A stretch of 64,000 bases of DNA from Clavelina lepadiformis. Taxonomy: Eukaryota; Chordata; Ascidiacea; Aplousobranchia; Clavelinidae. The translations under genes and the position numbers were made by a program. Position 1 is the first letter of the stretch; each line of letters opens with the position of its first letter. Location of the stretch: NCBI RefSeq assembly GCF_947623445.1, contig NC_135240.1, positions 26,164,001-26,228,000 on the forward strand. Reading direction: 5' to 3'. The notes under the pieces are model-generated. The model did no database searches. It worked only from the letters and a program-made list of their open reading frames with translations, and was not told the DNA's origin. Positions 49,781-61,433 of this stretch are shown here, piece after piece.

Positions 49781-52700
49781 TTTGGCGTGCACGGCAGGAC
49801 CTGCAGTTAAAAAACGTGAAGGAAGAAGGTGACCGAGTTTTATCCGGGATGAATTTTTTTTGCTCTCCTCCGAAGTTTGAACTTGGAGAAAGTTTTATCT
49901 CGTTTTTATCAACGTTTGAAAGTTTCTGCGACAGTGTGGACGCAACAGCAGCTGCTCGAAAACATGCTTTTATGGTGAGTTTACCGGAAGATGTTAAGCT
50001 GGAAATGATATGCAACGGTGCACGGTTAGGCACCATGAACTATAAAGAACTGAAGTCCAAAGCTGAGGAAGTTGCTTGTTGCTCGCTTCGATGTAACAAG
50101 GCTAAACAGCAGCTTATACAAAGAACCCAAGCTCTCGGCAAAACGAATCGAAGTTACGTCAATGCCCTTGTCAATTTCGGAGCAATTGCATACCCGAAAC
50201 CGGAAGATGAAAGTACGAAGAATGACGTCTTATATAACACTTTGATAGCTGGACTGCGTAACAAACATGAAGCAGAAAGGCTGGTCACGTGCAACGTAGA
50301 GGTACAGTGTCCAAAGTTTTTAGATGCTGTCAAAAAGCTATTAATGATGGAACCAGAGCATGTGCAACAACACGTTTCCAAAATACAGCCAATGGAGCAG
50401 GTCCCATCAGCTTGCGAGGAAATGAAGCAAATGATCCAGGGTCTACGGCAGGAAGTTGACACCTTGCGTGAATCACTATCGGAGATATCGCGGAGGTCTC
50501 GTCTTAACCACAATCATCCCTTTCGCCCCCGGGAATCACGCACGTGTTTTACATGCGGAGAAAGAGGACACATTAGTCGATATTGTCTTCAGCGCAACCG
50601 CCAACGGGGCGGGCACAGGTGTCCGCCCCTGAATCCATCACCACAGCCAGAACGAGAATTGGTCACTTACAACCTACATACCGTCTCTGCAGAACAACAT
50701 AGGTACGTTAACGTTATCATCAATGGTAAGCCCTTGTTTGCGCTTGTTGACACTGGTGCATCAATTACCGTCATATCCCATTTGGCTTTCCAACAATGTT
50801 CCGCTCAAGATTTAAATGACTGCCCTTCAAATGTTCGATTTATTGGCGCAAGCGGAACCGTTATCGCGATGGCAGGAAAAGCAAAGCTAAACTTCACCGT
50901 TGCCGGAATAGAGGCCACTCGCGACGTTTTTGTTGCGGAGAACTTGTCGGAGTCTTGCATTCTGGGTTTGGATTTTCTTCAAGACCATGGTTGCATCGTT
51001 GACTATGATGTGATGACACTCAAGGCTGGTGGAGGAACATTACCGCTATTGAGAGAACCAGGTATTTTGCACAGTTCCTCGATTGCATTTTGAGTTACTG
51101 CTTATCCCCGCGTTTACTGAGGTTGTGCTGCCCTGTAGTGTTAAACGCCCGACAAAGTCCAAGTCTAACGACGTTTTTATACAGAGATCTGAAAGCCTAC
51201 TAGACAAATACGAAATCTTAGGCGCAAACTACGTAACAAAAACTAAGGAAAATTTGGTACCAGTTAGACTTGCCAATTTTACGAATAAAAGCAAGTGCAT
51301 TCCGGCTGGGACAACTGTTGCAGATTTAATACCAATTGTTGGCGAAAATGTTTCGTACATTAATGCCTACTCATTATGTTGTATATCGGAAGAGGTTGAC
51401 AAGCCAGCAACCGATGATGACGTGTCGTCTCTTATTGAACAACTGCATCTAAATGATCTTAATTTGTCAGATGTTGAGCGGGAAGCTGTAATCGAAGTAA
51501 TTCGAAGACGGAAAGCTGCGTTTTCACTCTCTAAACGTGATCTTGGCAAAACTAATATTCTTACTCACAGTATCGACACGGGAAACGCTGCACCCATACG
51601 CCAACACCCAAGAAGAATGTCAGAAGAAAACAAACGAAAGGTAGACGAGTTGCTAAAGGACATGTTAAATGATAACGTTATTAGTCACTCACAGTCGCCT
51701 TGGTCTAGCCCAGTTGTGTTGGTAAAAAAGAAGGACGGCAATACGAGGTTTTGCATTGACTACAGGGCTGTCAATGATTGCACTAAGAAGCACAGTTTTC
51801 CTTTGCCACGGATAGATGACAGTTTGGATCAACTCTCGGGGTGCAAATATTTCACCACACTAGACCTTAAATCTGGTTACTGGCAAATACCGATGAGTGA
51901 AGGCGACCGTGAAAAGACAGCGTTTACTTGCCATCGAGGTTTATTCGATTTTAATGTTATGCCGTTTGGACTAGCAAACGCACCTGCCACGTTTCAGCAC
52001 TTGATGCGGATTGTGCTTGATGGGGTTGAATGGAATGGTGCATTGGCTTACTTGGATGACATCATCATATATGCACGCACCTTTCAAGATCATCTGCACA
52101 ACTTGGACGACGTGCTTTCCTGATTAGTTGCAGGTGGCCTCAAACTTAAACCGTCTAAATGCAATTTGTTCAAAGAAGAAGTTAAATTCTTGGGTCATGT
52201 GGTTTCAAAATTTGGTGTATCCTGCGATCCGGAGAAAATCTCTGCGGTTTCCAATTGGCCTGTGCCCTCGTCGATAAAGGATGTAAGGCAGTTTTTGGGA
52301 CTCGCATCATACTATCGCAAGTTTGTCAGAGATTTTTCCAAAATTGCGGCCCCACTGTACGATTTGACGAAGCCTCAAAAACAGTTCTGCTGGAATGATA
52401 AATGTTTACACTCATTCAACTTGTTGAAAGACGCACTCGTGACAAACCCAGTATTGAGATACCCGGACTTTACGCAGCAGTTCATCCTCGATACAGATGC
52501 TTCAAATTTTTCGCTCGGCTGTGTTTTGTCACAGATTGTAGATGGTGAAGAGCACCCAGTTTCATACGCAAGTAGGTCTTTAACGAAAGCAGAAAGAAAT
52601 TATTCCACCACGAGGAAGGAACTCCTGGCAATTTTTTATGGGGTGCAGAAATTTCGTTGTTATCTTGGCACACCTTTTCTTCTTCGCACGGACCACGCTT

Positions 52701-55101
52701 CGTTACGGTGGCTGTGGACAGCAAAAGAGACATACGGTCAATGTGCGCGCTGGTTTGAAATATTGGCTGATTTTGATTTTAAATTAATACATCGCTCTGG
52801 GTCAAAGCACTCCAATGCAGACGCACTTAGTAGAAGGCCACAGAGCAGCAAAACAAGTGATTCTAATAGCGTCGAAGTGAATCCAGAGAGGTATCCGTTT
52901 GAAGTTGAAGAAAACTTTAAAACCTGTAAGACCTCGACGGAAAGTGTTTTAAGTATTGATCTTTGTGAGGGTTTCGGTTGGACTCCTGATCAAATTTCAC
53001 AAGCTCAAACGTCCGACGAACATCTTTTCGTAGTACTAGGTTGGATTAGAGCCGGCGCAAGACCCCCTTTTAAGAAAATTAAGAAGTTGAGCAGTGAGAT
53101 TCGACATTACTGGTCTTTGTTTGGAGAGTTTGTTTTAGTACACCAGTGCTTGTACCGCAGTCTGGAAGACACACTGGAAGGAAAACGTCTTCAGCTACTG
53201 GTTCCTAAAGAAATGCGTCCGAGAGTCCTGAAAGAGTTACATGACGCACCACATGGAGGAGGACACATGGGTGTTGATAGAACAGCTGAAAGAGTTTCAA
53301 GACGATTTTACTGGCCACGCTGGAAAACGGATGTCCGGGAGTATTGTGAGCGTTGCACACTCTGTGATTTACGTAAAGCTCATTCTAAAACACCAAGAGC
53401 GCCCTTGGTACCTTCCGAGGAGTTGGAGCCGATGCAAAGAATAGAGATTGACGTCCTTGGAGGACTTCCTGTGACACATTCAGGAAATCGTTACATACTG
53501 GTAGCCACTGATATGTACACTAAATATATGCAGGCTTGGTCTATGCCATCACAGACAGCCCAAGAAACAGCATTTGTTCTCTATCATAACTGGATGACGA
53601 TTCATGGTGTTCCGGAGCGGATTCACAGCGACCGAGGAGGAAACTTTGAGAGCCAGTTGTTTGAAGAGCTTATTGATCTTCTCGGCTGCAAGAAGTCAAG
53701 AACTACAGCATACCACCCTTCTGGGAACGGAGCGGTTGAAAGGGCCAACAGAACCATCCTTTCCATCATGAAGAATTATGTCCAGCGCGATCCACTATCC
53801 TGGGATAAATCTCTCTCCTCAATTTGTGCGACCTATAACGCCAGTCGACACGAAGAGACAGGTGTTTCTCCACATTTCCTTCTGGCTGGACGAGAATTGA
53901 GATTACCAGCAGATTTGATGACTGGACAGCCTTCAAGTCGTCCATCATCATCGGCAATGTTCGATTTACAAGACTGTATGCGACTTGTCCACGAAGTCGT
54001 GAAAACGAGACTCGACCAACGTCGGCAATCCATGAAAGAACGTTACGACAAGTCGGTATCGAGACAAGCTGAGTTTCAAGTAGGAGACAAGGTCATGCTG
54101 CGAAACACTGTCATATCAAAAGATGAAAAGCGAAAGTTTCACCTCCCTTATTCAGGCCCCTACGAAGTTGTTGAGACTTTTCCGCCGGTAAATTATCTGA
54201 TTCGCAACCACGAACGTACGTTAAGAGTACATTTTAACAGGCTAAAGCTAAGCAGAGGAGACCATCATACAGGGATGCCTTCCTATAATCAAGCTAGTTG
54301 CCCAGAAGATGTCCCCCAGCAACTAGACATGCCCTTGACTGGAGCTTACTTTTTTAATAGGCCTAACCGATCAAATTCAAATCGTCACGAGAGTAACAAT
54401 TTTAATAACGTTTGCAACTCCCGAAATAACGGTCGACTTCGCCGAAGCCCACGTCGCACTATTCGTTACCCAGACGTCGAAACGTATTAATTGTTTATTG
54501 TGTGATGCTTGATGCTATGTTGTTGACTACTTTCCTATGATTTGTGTTTTATATACCACAGTTTCACATATACCAAGTACGATGGTATTTTATTTCGGAT
54601 CCGTTATATATCGTCTATTTTAGCTATCAATCTCACGTTTTTATACCTTTTGTTGTGTTATTGGCATGAAGCATTATTTGTAACCCACCTTTATTGTGTT
54701 TGTACTATTGTTTTGGTATAGTCAAAAAATGTTTGAATTTCTTTTATAACAAGTTATTTAAAATTTTGCTGTGGTTTTCAATGTAATGTTTGTATTTATA
54801 TTATTTACATAGAAATGCTTTACCTTGATTTCCGTTTGTTTTTATTGGTGTGATAATCATAATTTTTTCGCTACTGCACCGTTTTGCTGAGTTTGAGGAA
54901 TGGTTTTTGTAAAGTTTTTTTTTTGTGGCCCACTGTGGCATACGTGGTCGACAATTTTCTTCAAGATTAACACATTATCTGGGTAACAGAAGTGTAGAGG
55001 TTGTTTCGTGATTATATTGCAATTTGTCGTTTTATTTTCCATATATTAGCTTATAGCTAGTTATGCTAATGTCGAAGGGAAATTTATTGGAGGGGGAGGA
55101 G

Positions 55102-55320
55102 TGTTACGTGTTTTGTGCTCGTTTGACGTGCCTTGTGTTTCTGCCTTCGGCTAGAGGCGCTGATGTTTGTAATTGCGCCTTGCTAGTTGGCGAACGTGTC
55201 AGTTTACCGTTGCCTGAGCTGTGAGCAGACGTGCCTGTTTTTACCCTTTATTCTATCAAATACAATTCTATAGTTTAACTGCAGGTCTATTCGAACCAGC
55301 ATAAGAAAAGGCCGGTAACA
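55102..55320 (+). repeat. 3' LTR of the Gypsy element
   Basis: 219 bases, ending GGTAACA and followed by the CAAA target duplication. Confidence 0.92.
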
Positions 55321-55477
55321 CAAATACTTTTGTTACAAATGAAAATTGCAAGTTTGGTTCTGTATTCAAAGTTTTATTGCAAAGATATGGAACAAAGTAA
55401 TGGAATTCAATAAAACTTTTGTCATTTGTACGAGTTACAACAAAACCATTTGAACATGGTTCGGCTCAATTTTATTG

Positions 55478-56397
55478 TTATATGTTAAGAGACCTAACGT
55501 TGCAAGCTTGGTAGCGCCGGTAGCGACAGAAACCTTGGCAACATCCTTCCATACGAGGGCGCATTTCGCTAGGATTGCAATACCCTTCTCCTCCCTCATA
55601 CACGCAAACTGGTATTGCCCTGGCCTTACACGTCAGTGTGTTGCATGCACCTGCTGGTTCGTAGAACACGGTACCGCAGAAGATCTCACACTCTCCTCAC
55701 TCGATTTCGGTGGTTTTTGGACAACCGTAGTCGCCGCCGTCAGTGCAGATAACGGTGCGACTTCTATGCCCCTTTCCGCATGTGACGTCACATTCACCCC
55801 AATTTTCGTTTCGGTAGGTTGGGCAGGCGCCTTTGCGGCACCGTTCCCGCTCTTTTGCAGGTCCACTGCACTTACCCAAACCTTGGCATTCACGGGAACG
55901 GGAACGAAACCCACCGTCGCAAGAGGCACTACAGGCACTCCATTGTGTCCAGTCCAAGTAATAGGGGCACTGACCAGTGTTACAACTTTGTGTTTGGACT
56001 TCTTTGGATGCTGTCTTGGTGCATCCAGATCCCACACAAGATCGGCTTTTTGTCTGAGTTCCTCCGCCGCATGATGCAGAACAATCGGTCCAGTATTACC
56101 ACTCGCTTCGGTATGTGGAGATACCCGAGAACTGAGTGTACAATTGTTCTCTGGGGGTGTAACAGAACGGTATCTCGCAGCAGCCTTCAAAACTACCGCT
56201 TAGGGGCGGAAGTCCAGGATATTGCACCGGCTGGTACGGGCACGTTGACTGAATTGGTGGGAAACCAGGAAAGTATCCTACTTGACCGCCAAAACCTGGA
56301 AAGGACGGCTGCTGCCCATTTGTGAAAATGTTATATAGGTTTGACCCGGGGTTTCCAGCCGGAAACGGAGCCGGATTAACGTTAAGGAAAGGTATCT
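55478..56397 (-). pseudogene. Decayed fragment of a further TSP1/trefoil paralogue
   Basis: Read on the minus strand, it matches the family from the linker before GCCEIPFCYTP through three TSP1 repeats to a Cys-rich tail ending NVRSLNI and a stop at 55478. It differs strongly from genes 1-3 and the array, so it descends from a separate paralogue. Two in-frame stops interrupt it: TAA at 56096-56098 before the first TSP1 core and TGA at 55697-55699 in the third repeat. The 5' part is missing and is cut off by the gene 3 fragment. A minus-strand AATAAA near 55373 may be the old poly(A) signal. Unlike the array genes, its third TSP1 repeat keeps all cysteines. Confidence 0.8.
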
Positions 56398-57050
56398 GGA
56401 GCCCTTGCAGCGCAACATGTGGCGAAGGAAAGACAAAGAGAAACCGTCACTGCGTAGGCGAAGGCTGTGGGGGAGGTTATGAAGAACAAATAAAATTTTG
56501 CACGGAGACGCCTTGTCCAACTTTCACTCCATGGACACAATATGGTCCCTGTAGCGTTAGTTGCGGCGGAGGAACAAAAACCAGAACTAGATCCTGTGTA
56601 GGTGACGGGCCTTGTAGTGGAAAACTTAACGACGAGAGCCCTTGCAAGCCTGGAAGGTGTCCAACGTTTCGAGCCCGTCCAGGTAATTCTTGGTCCAGCT
56701 GCAGCACAACTTGCGGGGTTGGTGTGCAGAGAAGAAACCTTAGGTGCGTAGACCCGGGTGCGTACGGTTGTCCACCTGTCAAGTTTGAAGAGAAAGAATG
56801 CAACAAATACTGCGGTAGAGTTGTTTATAACCCAAGAACATGCGACCCATCGACGTGCAAATACACTCAAACACCGAGATGCGTTCAACGGAATCGAAGA
56901 CCAGGCCATTGTCCGCCGGATGATATGAAGGTTAAGACGAGAGCTAACTGTTTTGAAGGCTCTTGTATCTGTCGTCGGTTCCCTCACTTTTGTCCCCGAC
57001 GACCAAATACTGGATCGGGGAATCGCAATTCTTTGTTTGATTTGCAGTGA
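56398..57050 (+). pseudogene. Truncated copy of gene 3 last exon (4 prime copy 2)
   Basis: It matches 22438-23092 and 31387-32041 at high identity, starting inside the first TSP1 repeat (GPCSATCG). Three TSP1 repeats and the normal tail are open to the stop. No start, promoter or signal peptide exists. It is joined head-to-head to the decayed minus-strand paralogue at about 56397. The longer plus-strand frame across that junction is accidental. Confidence 0.8.
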
Positions 57051-58564
57051 CCGATTAATTATATTATTATCGTTTATTCGTTCAAAAACCTTATAATTGT
57101 CAAACAAACTTATACCTATAAGTTAGTTTTGTTTATAATTTTAATTTTCGTTTCTGAACTGATGTTTACCAGAAAATGCTTCTGGTGAGACGGCAAGAAA
57201 AATAAAACTTGTTTAGACGCTTGTAATCACTTATTTGGAATTTTATGTCAATTATATTGCACCTAAAAGTATGAAATTCTTTTAGTAAGTCAAACTGAAA
57301 GCATAAAGTTCAATAACAATTGTTTCGCATGTTGAATATAAACAAAAATTTTATCAAAAAAGCAAACATCAGAAGATAACTATGAAAGTAAGTGCGTGTG
57401 AGCAGTGGTTTTGTAGAAGTTTTAGGGATCGAAACGATCTCTTAAACATCTCAACTGGTCTCTGAAAATATATACTTCTGCGACTACAACAGAAAATTAA
57501 CAGTTTGTTTAATTGATTAACTTTAATTAGCAGTTAATTAGTTAGTCCCAGCCTTTTAATTCATTCAGCGGTCTCTTAAAATATCTTAGCGGTCGCCAAC
57601 CTTTAAAACATTTGCATGTGAGAACACTTTCACTCTGATCATGGCAAAACTTACTACAGATGGTAGCTTATACTCTTGCAGAGACGTTGACCTATGTCAT
57701 CGAACAGCCTGTAACTTTTGGTCCAGGCAGTACAAGGTGTGTAGTTGGCTTGCAATAAGAGTTTTAACTTGTGTTTAACCGGAAACGTATATCGTTGTCC
57801 ACCTACCAAGTTTGAAGAAAAATCATTCAACAGTTAATGCTGATGATCGGTTTAGAACTGAAAGCATTGTACCGCGGGGCAAAAAAAGTCAAATCGTCAG
57901 TCAAGTGAGATGCCTTAAATGCAATGCAAAACACAGTCATTGCTGGTAAAGTGAAATGAAGGGTAGAAAATGAAGAAACAGTTTCTTGGGTCTTCCAACG
58001 GCAATTGGTTTTCCATTTTCGTCATGGTTGCAATATCAAAAAAGCTTTCGTTGATATTTTTTAAACGAAATCAGCCATTAATCATTTAATGTATGACTTG
58101 GAACTTTTTAAAGCATTTGTACAAAGTCTTTCTATTGATTGGTATGTCTTTGCAAAGCAAAGCTTAGTTTTAAAACTTTTTATTGCTTAAAAACGGAACT
58201 AAAGCATTGTAAGCTCATAAATTGTCTGCATAAAACTTGAACAAATTGTGGCGCAAAATAAGCAATTACAAATTTGTTGACAAAAAACCACTAATCCAGT
58301 TTACTTAACTTGAACTTAGAAAAAGCATATTATGAGAAAGTAACCATTGCTAAAGTCTCTATGAAAGAAAACCTGGTCACAACCTTTAAAAGTAAAGATA
58401 CAACCATTCAACCAATGCTTGTAGTATTGTGTCAAATAGTGAATCGAATACATTTGGTACATTCAAGCACAAGATACTGGCAACAAGATACTGCACATTA
58501 TTTCCTAGAAAAGTTTAAGTACAAACGAATATGTTTTACAAAAGTTTACATTTGTTCTGGTGAT
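57051..58564. repeat. Third copy of the gene 3 3' flank, then the 3' flank of copy D
   Basis: 57051-58378 repeats 32042-33370 and lacks about 101 bases present at the end of the other copies. 58379-58564 is the 3' flank shared by B and D. No gene is seen. Confidence 0.8.
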
Positions 58565-61433
58565 TTAAGGCAAGTTGAGTGATCTGTTGCAACCAAACGC
58601 TGTTGGATAAGCTTTGCAATAACACACCAAGTTGTCTATGCAAGGTACAGATCGAGGCCTCATCTGGGATGGTTCACAGTAGCCTGGAGAACCATTATCT
58701 GTAACGCATTGAGGACGCGATGTCTTCATGCAAGTGTTTGGATTGCAAACTCCTGTTTGATGAACAACATTGCCATAGTAAACAGCGCATTCTTCGTATT
58801 CGATTCTGTCAGCTGGGCATCCGTAAGCTCCTCCGTTGAGACAACTGACGGTTCTTTGCTTTTGACCTTCTCCATATTCAGCGCTGCACGGAGTCCACTC
58901 GCCATAGTCGTAAGTTGGGCAAGCACCAGGTTTGCAAGGTGTTGTCTCCGTGGATATACCTTGACACTGGTCTGTGACAGAGCAAACACGTGATCTTGTA
59001 CGGACTCCGCCTCCACATGACACACTGCAGGAGCTAAAGTCGGTCCACTCGTGGTAATAAGGACAAGGGTTCTCGTTGCAGTACTTTGTTTGTTCAGTTT
59101 GGCTACCTTTAGGACATTTGCCACCAACGCAGATTCTGGTTCTGGTTTGTTTTCCACCACCGCAGGAGACGGAGCATTGCGACCAAGCGGACCAATATGT
59201 GAGATATGACGACACACCAGAAAACGGATGATAAATCTGTGGCCGTGGAATGTAACAGAGAGGCTTTTCACAGCATCCTTCGAAGCTACCACTGAGAGGA
59301 GGAAGATTGATATACTTCACTGGTTTGTATGGGCAAGCAGGTTGATAATGTCCTGGGTAGAAACCATGCGGTAACTGACCTCCGAGATTACCAAAGCCTG
59401 GTATCGAACCCTGGCCACCGAGACCACCAAGTAGACTTGAATGGAGATTGGGATTTTGAGCTTCGACGTTTGGAAATTGCAAATGACGGGGTTGAGATGA
59501 AGTGAGGTTAAGCGAATAAGCAATCAACGGATCAATACTGCCAACCGGAAATGTGTGTGTCGAGAAGACATTACCGAAACCTGAACTGGCTTTCAGTTGT
59601 TCCAAAATTTCTTTAAAGTTGTCGGCTCTAACTTGACCAGAGTAGATCATGTTGAGATATGTTTGCTGAAGATGTAGAGGAAGATCGGTTCCAAGCGAGT
59701 AAAGTTGTTGCCAATAAGTGTTCCTGTCGACGTTAATTGCGCACCCAGTGGCCAAACAGGTGTGATAACTTGAAAGAAACTCAGCTCCAGTCGCTGCAGA
59801 ATTAAACGGCATGCATGATGGAACACCATAAAGTCCTCTCGGATCGGGAAGTTGACTGTCTTCCTCATCATTTCCTGATCTGACAGTAACGTGATTGAGC
59901 TCAAGTGGATACACGCAAGTTCCTCCAGTGTTGGTGATCTTCCAACATCCATCAATGAGATAACATTCACTTTCAGTGATTGCTGAAAAAGATCAATGAT
60001 AAACTTTAGAGGACGCAAAAGTGATAAAATTTAGAGATAAGTTTTATGAAAGTGACAAATTTATTAAAGTTAGTCCTGGCACCACTTACTTGACCATCCA
60101 GCTCTCTTCGGATAATGACCAAAGTGTTCCAATACATTAATCATGTAGCATCCCGGTGACCCACCAAATATCTCGGATTGATATTCCTTGATGAGGCACT
60201 TTGTCAGGAGAGGGTTCCATGATCCATACTAAATGAAACATAACGTAAACTTAGTAACAACAATAAGTTGGGAATGTAAAAGTTTAACATTTAATATTTT
60301 GTTAAGTTACATGTAAAAATTAAACGATTTATCCAAAACCTTGTTCATATTGATACCTGTTGGACGAATTCATTTGCTTTCTGTTGAAAAACGCGATTCC
60401 TGACGGCCAGATGACACACTGGGACTCCTGGAAGTACCGCTTGTCTTAAAATGCTCCTGTACTGGAAAAGTTCGTAGTCGAAGGCACATCCAGGTTGACG
60501 AATGCACTGATGAAGATCTTGATCCAAAAGTGGGTTGGATTGTGAACAGGGGATTCTAAATTTGCATCATAGCAATGTCAAATAGCTAAAAATACTATTT
60601 ACATAGCATACGTCATGTAAGTGTAGTAATTTTTTTGTTTTCGACATGACACGGCTTACCTTTGACAATAAGGAACATTGACTGGAGGTCTAAGATCAAT
60701 TTGAGGGCCATGGTTTACTGGACAGTTGTCGGGGTACTTCGCACAGTGAGACGGAAAACGTGGTGGGTAAAATCCTGGATATCCTCATGGTCCGGTTGGT
60801 GGAAATCCCCCCGGTCCGGTTGGTGGAAATCCCCCTGGTCCTGATGGAGGAAGGAACGGTGGCAAAATCGAAAGTCCTCTTTCGGTTACTTTATCGTCTT
60901 CAACTGTTTCAATTTTGGCTTGCTGCAATTCGTTCAATAATTGCGCTTGGACATCTGGAAGATCGACTGTGGCCACGGTGACCGCTCTCGGATTCACTGC
61001 GATAAGAAAAAATCAATTTACAATTTAAATGTCATTATGTATGAATCCGTAGCTTTTAATTTTCTTTACTTACCAATTGTCTTCAGTTTACATTGGTTGT
61101 TGATAAAGCAACAATGAGATGCAAGAGTACAATTGACTTCATCTACAATAGGTGTTCCCGTGCATGTGTGAGTGCAGTCCAATGCATCGGCTGCAAAGTC
61201 ATAATAAAGTAGTTTGTTTGATAGTCATACTCTATGGCAACGAGCTGAAACGTTAGAATATAACTATTTATAAGAGTTATAGTTGCACAATTTTCTTAAA
61301 TTTTATAGACCCACTAACCTTCCACGCATTGTCCGTAAGTTGCAATGGCAACTTCGTTGTTTCGGTCGCAATCTTCCTGCTGCGCTCTGGTCAAACTCAG
61401 CACCAAACACAAAACTACAACGATTCTCTTCAT
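58565..61433 (-). pseudogene. TSP1/trefoil array copy D (inverted), with a premature stop
   Basis: The exons match copy B shifted by 24,908 bases: 61433-61319, 61190-61074, 60996-60660, 60555-60357, 60228-60090, 59982-58565. All splice sites are kept. In exon 3, TGA at 60785-60787 replaces the GGA of copy B inside the Pro/Gly repeat. Translation should end after about 147 residues, leaving the signal peptide and the first trefoil-like motif only. All downstream exons remain open, so the break is recent. The TATA box is at 61540-61547. A short secreted product is possible, but nonsense-mediated decay of the mRNA is more likely. A sequencing error is not excluded. Confidence 0.8.

Larger units (their letters stand above)
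49554..55320 (+). mobile_element. Ty3/Gypsy LTR retrotransposon
   Basis: LTRs lie at 49554-49780 and 55102-55320, bounded by TG...CA, with target duplication CAAA at 49550-49553 and 55321-55324. A primer-binding-like sequence starts TGGCG just after the left LTR, and a purine tract (GGAGGGGGAGGAG) precedes the right LTR. Parts in order: Gag with a CX2CX4HX4C zinc knuckle (about 50.5 kb), aspartic protease with DTGA (50.7 kb), reverse transcriptase with YLDD (52.0 kb), RNase H (about 52.5 kb), and integrase with an HHCC finger and D,D,E core (53.2-54.0 kb). Gag-protease and pol lie in different frames that overlap slightly, as in relatives that use ribosomal frameshifting. No envelope gene is seen. 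The LTRs differ mainly by one small length change, so the insertion is young. The element looks broken, with about one break in pol. Confidence 0.93.

Noticed and set aside
56322-57050. Continuous plus-strand frame that seems to fuse a new N-terminus to TSP1 repeats
   Set aside because: The first part is the antisense of the decayed minus-strand paralogue; the fusion is an accident of the junction.
58310-58582. 90-codon plus-strand frame at the gene 3 flank / copy D junction
   Set aside because: It exists only because of the junction and the 101-base deletion; the other flank copies lack it.
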